Origin: JAYEJB01 sp034716415
Lineage (GTDB): Bacteria; Patescibacteriota; Patescibacteriia; SG8-24
DNA: 18,433 nt
Direction of reading: 5' to 3'
NCBI GenBank assembly: GCA_034716415.1
Contig: JAYEJB010000015.1
Coordinates: 1-18,433 of the forward strand
Shown here piece after piece: positions 14,665 through 18,433 of this stretch (its first letter is position 1; each line of letters starts with the position of its first letter). The position numbers and the translations under genes are program-made. A model generated the notes under the pieces. It was not told the DNA's origin. It saw only the letters and a list, made by a program, of their open reading frames with translations, and ran no database searches.

Positions 14665-14673
14665 AGTATAGCA
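14665..14673 (-). promoter_or_regulatory. Extended -10 promoter for the four-gene envelope cluster
   Basis: The minus strand reads TGCTATACT, with the -10 at 14665-14670 and ATG at 14655. No -35 match is seen; the upstream DNA is the GCGGGAGGA purine array. An extended -10 can work without a -35. Confidence 0.5.
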
Positions 14674-14693
14674 TAGAAGAGCGGGAAGAGCGG

Positions 14694-14746
14694 GGCGGGA
14701 GGAGCGGGAGGAGCGGGAGGAGCGGGAGGAGCGGGAGGAGCGGGAG
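14694..14746. repeat. Purine-only tandem repeat, 9-bp unit
   Basis: gcgggagga repeats about five to six times, flanked by related gcgggaagag and gagaaggggcagaag. It lies directly upstream of the promoter of the four-gene cluster. Confidence 0.9.
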
Positions 14747-14771
14747 AAGGGGCAGAAGAAGCAAAAGAGTA

Positions 14772-14840
14772 AAAGCTAAGGAGCCGAGGAGCTAAGGAGT
14801 TTTTTAGACATGCTTCTGGGCTTCTTGGCTCCTTAGCTTT
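14772..14840. repeat. 14-bp inverted repeat
   Basis: aaagctaaggagcc (14772-14785) and ggctccttagcttt (14827-14840) are perfect complements around a 41-bp spacer. A third related copy (gagctaaggag, then six T) lies in the spacer, giving alternative pairings and a possible plus-strand terminator. No gene lies within 14656-14900. Confidence 0.85.
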
Positions 14841-14882
14841 CTCACTCTCCAATGGGTCAGGCTTGGATGCCAGGGATTATTA

Positions 14883-14891
14883 TGTTATCGT
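14883..14891 (+). promoter_or_regulatory. Weak extended -10 candidate for the small plus-strand gene
   Basis: TGTTATCGT has TGn followed by TATCGT. TTGGAT at 14863-14868 is 17 bp upstream. If used, repeat locus E would be transcribed in the leader of the gene at 15032. Confidence 0.3.
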
Positions 14892-14900
14892 GGCCTGAAA

Positions 14901-15005
14901 CGGTAGATATCTTACGCACAGTCTGGGGCAAAAACAGGCAGCCTGCTTCCCGCGGGAAACAGACTGTCTGTGTTTTGCCCCAGACTGTGCGTAAGATATC
15001 TACCG
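14901..15005. repeat. Palindromic repeat locus E, most diverged complete copy
   Basis: The left arm cggtagatatcttacgcaca pairs perfectly with tgtgcgtaagatatctaccg, and the stem continues with gtctggggc/gccccagac. Relative to locus D three positions differ in the outer stem, and each is matched on the other arm. The inner palindromes are acaggcagcctgc (left) and acagactgtctgt (right), the same orientation as B and D. The copy sits 27 nt before the start of the small gene at 15032. Confidence 0.92.
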
Positions 15006-15031
15006 TTTACTCCAAAAGAAGAGGTCTTTCG

Positions 15032-15352
15032 ATGAACGATGAATACGTGACTACGGCCCGCTTCTGTCCGATGCCGGCCAAAAACTTGGGTCGGTTCATA
15101 GATAAATTCGCCGCTGAAACCGAGGGGGTTGAGGCACTGCGGATAGACGGTGAATTATGGGCATTCATCCTGGGTAAGGGGGACGATCCGCTCGTGGCGC
15201 TAGTATGCCGAAACGGCGCAGATCATCCTTCCCATTTCATCAAGGGGGATGCCGAACTAGTACGAATGTTCCTTGACTGCGCCCGCCACAACCAACGAAT
15301 GGTACCGCGGTATCCGGACCGGATTCCGTTGAGTATCAACGTGGTGAAGTGA
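15032..15352 (+). CDS. Small soluble protein of unknown function
   Basis: A 106-residue protein with no signal peptide or membrane segment. It alternates short beta-like stretches (VEALRIDGELWAFILGKG, PLVALVCRNG) with helices (AKNLGRFIDKFAAET, DAELVRMFLDCARHN). I recognise no family. The ATG at 15032 follows GAGG at 15021-15024 with normal spacing; a longer frame would run through the palindromic repeat and is rejected. It is alone on its strand and followed by a clean terminator. Repeat locus E lies in its presumed leader. Confidence 0.75.
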   Translation: MNDEYVTTARFCPMPAKNLGRFIDKFAAETEGVEALRIDGELWAFILGKGDDPLVALVCRNGADHPSHFIKGDAELVRMFLDCARHNQRMVPRYPDRIPLSINVVK

Positions 15353-15358
15353 ACGACA

Positions 15359-15382
15359 AAAGACCCCGAGTGGGTCTTTTTT
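15359..15382 (+). terminator. Intrinsic terminator of the small gene
   Basis: aaagaccc (15359-15366) pairs with gggtcttt (15372-15379), and the T-run extends to 15382. It starts 7 nt after the stop codon. Confidence 0.9.
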
Positions 15383-15467
15383 CTACAAGGAGAATCAACC
15401 TGTTTGTTTAGGGGGGGGTGACACCAGCTTCCGGGCTGAACAGTTCAGTATTAGGAATAATTTACTC

Positions 15468-15504
15468 AAACAAAAGCCCCCCTTCGCGCAAGGCTTCGGG
15501 GGGC
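15468..15504 (-). terminator. Intrinsic terminator of the tmRNA transcript
   Basis: On the minus strand GCCCCCC...GGGGGGC encloses a smaller gaag-cc-ttgcgc-gaag fold and is followed by TTTTGTTT. It lies about 155 nt beyond the mature tmRNA end. Confidence 0.8.
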
Positions 15505-15663
15505 ACCCCCCATAGCTCCACGACGCGCAAAGCGCTATGTGGAGCGACGGGGGGTGGTGCACCACGTTAGAAGTCTTCGGCTAAGACGCACCGACGCGGA
15601 GCTGGGGTAGGCCGTACCTAGCCCTGCGTCGGAGCGCCTATGGCGAAAACTTCTAACGTGGTG
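15504..15663 (-). other. Highly structured 3' trailer of tmRNA
   Basis: A perfect 15-bp inverted repeat joins 15560-15574 and 15649-15663. The second arm contains the last five bases (CACCA) of tmRNA. Within it ccgacgc (15591-15597) pairs with gcgtcgg (15626-15632). Beyond it lies a hairpin with outer caccccc/gggggtg (15504-15510/15550-15556) and inner gctccac/gtggagc (15515-15521/15539-15545). No gene is present. The fold would hide the CCA end in the precursor until it is cut. Confidence 0.7.
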
Positions 15664-16052
15664 GAGATGGGGAGATTTGAACTCCCGTCTGGTGAGTCGT
15701 CTCGCGATAATTCTACCGATGTAGCCCGTCTTGGTGTTTCAGGACGATGATATTAGACGGGCCAAGCCCATCGTCCCAATTTTCGTGCCATGTCGGACCG
15801 CGCTACGAAACGACGCGCGGACCCAGTCCGATGAATGACACCCGGATCCCAGATATCGGACGTCTCCGGGGCGGATGGGCAATCGCGCTTAGGCGAAAGC
15901 CGAGGCGGTGACGGGCGTGAAAGCCGAAGCGATCGCGCTCTTCACCTTTGTGACAAAATTGGCGTGTATGTCAGTGCCCTGGGATTTACGAGGTTCGGGC
16001 GTCCTCGACCGGCATACCGTAAAATGATCTCCCATCGATCCCTGTCATCCCC
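15659..16052 (-). ncRNA. ssrA: tmRNA (transfer-messenger RNA)
   Basis: The tRNA-like part is complete: 5' GGGGATG (16052-16046) pairs with CATCTCC near the 3' end with one G-U pair, the T-arm is GGGAG-TTCAAAT-CTCCC, and discriminator A and an encoded CCA follow (end at 15659). The 5' part reads GGGGATGACAGGGATCGATG, matching the tmRNA signature. The tag frame lies at 15963-15889: resume codon GCC, then AAT, to TAA. It encodes 24 residues beginning ANFVTKVKSA and ending ASAFA, longer than the usual 8-15 or so and without the common LAA end. tmRNA with SmpB frees stalled ribosomes and marks the product for proteolysis. smpB lies on the same strand upstream. Confidence 0.93.
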
Positions 16053-16100
16053 CGTGAATTAGTCGAGTATGACTCGCTCACGGTGAGTGGCAGGAGGCTC

Positions 16101-16230
16101 TTGCAAAATCCCTTTTGTCATTGCGAGGGAGCCCGCAGGCGACCGCGGCAATCCCGACGGCTTAAGCTTAAATCACGGGATTGCTTCGGCCTCCGGCCTC
16201 GCAATGACAAATTATTTTAGAATTTTGCAA
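16101..16230. repeat. Dispersed palindrome of the TTGTCATTGCGAG family, copy 2
   Basis: Core arms ttgtcattgcgagg (16115-) and cctcgcaatgacaa (-16210) enclose two gcaatcccg/cgggattgc arms around ttaagctt. An outer pair ttgcaaaat (16101-16109) and attttgcaa (16222-16230) extends the element. It lies upstream of tmRNA on that gene's strand. Confidence 0.8.
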
Positions 16231-16366
16231 CGGTCTCGGCAAAAGGATTGACAGCGGCCCACTATTCTACTATTGAAGTAGTTCGGTTATGTATTGAATT
16301 AGGGGAGAAGCTCAACCTCTGACGTATTTCCGTTGCTGTGCTACGATGCGCTCATCAGATAAATTG

Positions 16367-16437
16367 TGCTATATTTTGGCCAACCAATCTGTGCTCCTCC
16401 CTTGAGGAGACCCTCTCTCGTGCGGAGGGGGTTTTTT
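16367..16437 (+). ncRNA. Candidate short plus-strand RNA with extended -10 and two hairpins
   Basis: TGCTATATT (16367-16375) is an extended -10 identical to that of the coiled-coil gene. A start near 16382 would give about 55 nt: stem ctcctc/gaggag (16394-16409), then a ccctc/gaggg hairpin and six T (16432-16437). The T-run overlaps the smpB stop codon. No -35 is clear and no protein is encoded. The rest of 16231-16435 shows nothing else, apart from a TTGACA at 16248 without a good -10. Confidence 0.35.
16410..16437 (+). terminator. Intrinsic terminator facing the smpB 3' end
   Basis: accctc(16410-16415)/gaggg(16425-16429) followed by GGTTTTTT. The direction is plus strand, opposite to smpB; the same stem preceded by A-rich sequence could also help stop smpB transcription. 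Confidence 0.65.
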
Positions 16438-16879
16438 ATCTCTTCATTTCCCGCCTGATATCCCTATCTATATCCTTTTTCTTCTTCTTCTCCTTCTTCT
16501 CGTATTCCTTCTTACCGCGGGCCAATCCGAACTTCAACTTGATTTTGGACCCCTTAGTATATACAGAAATCGGCACTAATGTCAACCCTTTTTGCTCCAG
16601 TTTGCCGGCCAGCCTGCTGATTTCACGCTTCTTCAGGAGGAGCTTCCGCGTACGAGCCGGGTCGTAATCCTTGAGGGCTCCAGCCTTCGGATACCGAGCG
16701 ATGTGCGCGCTGATGAGCCGTGCTTCACCGCTCGCGATCGTCACATACGAACCGGTCAGTTTCATCAGTCCGTCCCTGACCGCTTTGACTTCATGCCCCT
16801 CCAACATCAAACCGGCCTCGAACTCGTCGAGAATCTCGAAATCACGCAGTGAGCGTCGGTTGTTGGCTAGAGTCGGCAT
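16436..16879 (-). CDS. smpB: SsrA-binding protein SmpB
   Basis: The 147-residue protein is full length for SmpB. It has the opening NNRRSLRDFEILDEFEAGLMLEGHEVKAVRDG (beta-barrel core), the conserved YVTIASGEARLISAHIARY block, RTRKLLLKKREI, and the basic C-terminal tail GLARGKKEYEKKEKKKKKDIDRDIRREMKR that enters the decoding site. It binds the tRNA-like part of tmRNA and delivers it to stalled ribosomes. The usual YEAGI is changed to FEAGL. The ATG at 16879 gives the normal N-terminus. tmRNA lies downstream on the same strand, 380 nt away, and infC is divergent. Confidence 0.96.
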   Translation of the reverse strand: MPTLANNRRSLRDFEILDEFEAGLMLEGHEVKAVRDGLMKLTGSYVTIASGEARLISAHIARYPKAGALKDYDPARTRKLLLKKREISRLAGKLEQKGLTLVPISVYTKGSKIKLKFGLARGKKEYEKKEKKKKKDIDRDIRREMKR

Positions 16880-16936
16880 AAGCTTTTATGTTATCGCGAG
16901 GTTACTTTACAGCTGGATTAGATGGGGGGCAAGGGT

Positions 16937-17011
16937 AAAAAGCGGGAGAAGGAGCAGAAGAAGCAGAAGCGGGAGAAGGCATTCTTCTGCCCCTTCTACC
17001 CCTTCTACCCC
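16937..17011. repeat. Purine tract followed by matching pyrimidine tract
   Basis: 16937-16979 is nearly all purine (gcgggagaaggagcagaaga...), and 16983-17011 is pyrimidine-rich (cttctgccccttctacccc...). The halves are partly complementary and could fold. It lies immediately before the infC -35. Confidence 0.7.
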
Positions 17012-17040
17012 TTTACATAGTCCCGAAAATCCGCTATCAT
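17012..17040 (+). promoter_or_regulatory. Promoter of the infC-rpmI-rplT operon
   Basis: TTTACA (17012-17017) and TATCAT (17035-17040) are spaced by 17 bp. Transcription would start near 17047, giving a leader of about 23 nt. cact-aagcacc-agtg just before the start codon could form a small hairpin. Confidence 0.7.
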
Positions 17041-17069
17041 AGCCAAAGAAATCACTAAGCACCAGTGCC

Positions 17070-17618
17070 TTGCGAATATCACGTAGAAAAAGGAAACCGC
17101 AGTATCAGCGGGTCATCTACCCGGTCAACGAACGAATCCGGGAACCGGAACTAAGGGTCATCACCGACGATGGCGAACATTTGGGTACCTTGAAGACCCC
17201 GGACGCTTTGCGTATAGCTAAAGAGCGGGAACTCGACCTGGTGGTCATCCAGCCTAAGGCCAAGCCGCCGGTCGCCAAGATCATCGACTTCGGCAAGTAC
17301 AAGTACGAGAAGGAAAAAGAGGCGCGCCAGCAGAAATCCAAGTCCAAGACCGTAGAGGTGAAAGGCGTCCGGTTATCGGTCCGCATCGGCCAGCACGACA
17401 TGGATGTCCGCAAGGAGCAAGCCAAGAAGTTCATGGACAAGGGCGATAAGGTCAAAGTGGAGATAATCCTGCGTGGTCGGGAGAAGCGGCATGGCGAAGT
17501 GGCGATCCAGGTCATCAAGCGCTTCATCGACGAATTGAACGAAGATATGCCGATCAAGATCGAACAGCCGGTGACCCGTCAGGGCGGACAGTTGACAAGT
17601 ATAGTCGCAAAGGCTTAA
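17070..17618 (+). CDS. infC: Translation initiation factor IF-3
   Basis: The 182-residue protein has both IF-3 domains: N-domain with VNERIREPELRVITDDGE and LGTLKTPDALRIAKERELDLV, then KPPVAKIIDFGKYKYEKEKE, and the C-domain with IGQHDMDVRKEQAKKFMDKGDKVKVEIILRGRE. IF-3 binds the 30S subunit, checks the start codon and prevents early joining of 50S. No ATG or GTG is available near the family's usual N-terminus; the best start is TTG at 17070, giving MRISRRKRKPQ, with no Shine-Dalgarno before it. A rare start codon is typical of infC and underlies its self-control in E. coli, where the codon is AUU. It is followed by rpmI after 36 nt. Confidence 0.95.
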   Translation: MRISRRKRKPQYQRVIYPVNERIREPELRVITDDGEHLGTLKTPDALRIAKERELDLVVIQPKAKPPVAKIIDFGKYKYEKEKEARQQKSKSKTVEVKGVRLSVRIGQHDMDVRKEQAKKFMDKGDKVKVEIILRGREKRHGEVAIQVIKRFIDELNEDMPIKIEQPVTRQGGQLTSIVAKA

Positions 17619-17654
17619 GATACTGCGAGCACTAGCCCCAATAGATTTGAGAGT

Positions 17655-17840
17655 ATGAAGACACACAAAGCACTGGCCAAGCGGTTCAAGGTCACCAAGA
17701 CCGGTAAGATCCTGAAGCGTACTGCTGGCCAGGACCACTTCAACAGCCGTGAAAGCGGCAAGATCACGAGGAACAAACGCAGGGACCGGCAGATGTCGGA
17801 TTCTTTCGCGAAGACGATAAAGCAGTTGATCCAGAAATAG
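17655..17840 (+). CDS. rpmI: 50S ribosomal protein bL35
   Basis: The 61-residue basic protein matches bL35: MKTHKALAKRFKVTKTGKI, HFNSRESGKITRNKRR and a C-terminal helix. Length is normal. The ATG at 17655 has only a weak GAG upstream. It forms the classic infC-rpmI-rplT order and its stop is separated by one base from the rplT start. Confidence 0.96.
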   Translation: MKTHKALAKRFKVTKTGKILKRTAGQDHFNSRESGKITRNKRRDRQMSDSFAKTIKQLIQK

Positions 17841-17841
17841 T

Positions 17842-18189
17842 ATGCCGAGGGTAAAGAGAGGAACAAGCCACGTCAAAAGACGCAGGAACATCCTGAAGCG
17901 GACCAAGGGTTTCATGTGGGGCCGCAAGAGCCGCATTAAGATAGCCAAGACCGCGGCCACCAAAGCCGGCGCCTACGCCTATCGGGATCGGAGGAACAAG
18001 AAGCGCGTGATGAGACGGCTGTGGCAGATTCGTATCAACGCGGCCGCGCGGCTGAACGGATTGTCGTACAGCCGGTTGATTGATGGTATGAAAAAGGCCG
18101 GCATCACGATAGACCGGAAGATCCTGTCGAAACTCGCCGCCGACAAGCCGAATACGTTCAAGGCGATCGTTGAGGCGACGAAGAAGTAA
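17842..18189 (+). CDS. rplT: 50S ribosomal protein bL20
   Basis: The 115-residue protein is full-length bL20, with MPRVKRGTSHVKRRRNILKR, GFMWGRKSRIKIAK, YAYRDRRNKKRVMRRLWQIRINAA, LSYSRLIDGMKKAGI and DRKILSKLA. It binds 23S rRNA early in 50S assembly and in several bacteria represses its own operon. Translation is probably coupled to rpmI, one base before. A terminator follows. Confidence 0.97.
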   Translation: MPRVKRGTSHVKRRRNILKRTKGFMWGRKSRIKIAKTAATKAGAYAYRDRRNKKRVMRRLWQIRINAAARLNGLSYSRLIDGMKKAGITIDRKILSKLAADKPNTFKAIVEATKK

Positions 18190-18212
18190 AAAGTGAGAGA
18201 GTAAGAAAGAGG

Positions 18213-18237
18213 CCCCACCAGAGATGGTGGGGTTTTT
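18213..18237 (+). terminator. Intrinsic terminator of the infC operon
   Basis: ccccacc (18213-18219) pairs with ggtgggg (18226-18232), followed by five T. Confidence 0.9.
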
Positions 18238-18245
18238 GATCCCCC

Positions 18246-18284
18246 TTGTTATTGCGCCCCGCCGACGGCGGGGCGCAATAACAA
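18246..18284. repeat. 39-bp perfect palindrome, compact relative of the ATTGCG family
   Basis: 19-bp arms ttgttattgcgccccgccg and cggcggggcgcaataacaa meet around a single A at 18265. The outer arm differs from copies at 411 and 16115 by C to T at position five, matched by G to A on the other arm. Confidence 0.85.
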
Positions 18285-18300
18285 CAGAACAACAGCCCTG

Positions 18301-18329
18301 TTGCATCTGTCATAGGGAAGTAGTAATCT
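18301..18329 (+). promoter_or_regulatory. Candidate promoter for the truncated gene
   Basis: TTGCAT (18301-18306) and TAATCT (18324-18329) are 17 bp apart. The leader contains a near-repeat (gggaagtagtaatctccgc and gggaagtagaatcttccgc). Confidence 0.45.
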
Positions 18330-18377
18330 CCGCTTTACGGGAAGTAGAATCTTCCGCCTCTGCTAGTCTGTGGGGGT

Positions 18378-18433
18378 ATGAAAGATTTACTACCAATGAC
18401 GCTCAAACAACTCGGCAGGCTCGATATAATCAG
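18378..18433 (+). CDS. Start of a gene cut by the window end
   Basis: ATG at 18378 is preceded by GGGGGT and opens a frame reading MKDLLPMTLKQLGRLDII to the window edge. The gene often found after rplT is pheS, but these residues do not resemble PheS. Too little is present to name it. Confidence 0.55.
   Translation, partial: MKDLLPMTLKQLGRLDII

Noticed and set aside
15835..16062. 75-residue open frame
   Set aside because: It lies antisense inside the tmRNA gene.
16248..16276. Promoter with TTGACA at 16248-16253
   Set aside because: At 16-18 bp spacing the -10 would be tattga or similar, lacking the key last T; kept only as a remark.

Overview
The window looks like a piece of a Candidate Phyla Radiation (Patescibacteria) chromosome. 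This is an inference from the character of the SmpB and IF-3 proteins, the small envelope proteins of unknown family, several promoters placed almost on the start codon, and the purine-rich low-complexity tracts between genes. No 16S rRNA or other decisive marker is present. Two envelope genes (7446-9110 and 9229-10197) fit that picture less well: both have strong Shine-Dalgarno sites, one encodes an extremely Cys-rich lipoprotein and the other a possible beta-barrel.

Layout. 1-840 is intergenic: a palindromic repeat array, a candidate small RNA, a dispersed palindrome and two tandem repeats. 840-1886 (+) encodes a class II synthetase core of the AsnRS type without an anticodon-binding domain. 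2082-4864 (-) holds an O-antigen ligase-like membrane protein followed by a GT4 glycosyltransferase. 5198-7200 (-) is an ECF sigma factor with its overlapping membrane-anchored putative anti-sigma factor. 7446-10197 (-) holds the coiled-coil/beta-rich exported protein (promoter-proximal) and the Cys-rich lipoprotein. 10590-11219 (-) is a Wzz-like chain-length protein. 11478-14655 (-) is a tight four-gene envelope cluster ending in an HtrA/PDZ protein that has lost two of its catalytic residues. 15032-15352 (+) is a small unknown protein. 15659-16052 (-) is tmRNA with an unusually long tag, with smpB upstream on the same strand (16436-16879). 17070-18189 (+) is infC-rpmI-rplT, and a truncated gene starts at 18378.

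The most striking signal is a family of long (about 95 bp) interrupted palindromes at five intergenic places: 1-198, 1923-2076, 4911-5196, 7262-7356 and 14901-15005. The two arms of each copy change together, so pairing is kept while sequence drifts. A small asymmetry in the centre gives each copy an orientation, and the first four alternate in orientation and bracket gene modules: the synthetase-like gene, the polysaccharide pair and the sigma/anti-sigma pair. Three copies carry extra 55-59 bp half-units in tandem. I do not recognise this element as a named family.

Other points of note are the structured 3' trailer of tmRNA that would pair with its own CCA end, a compact third member of a widespread palindrome family after rplT, a structured 180-nt leader before the beta-rich gene, and a shared extended -10 motif (TGCTAT) in several promoters.
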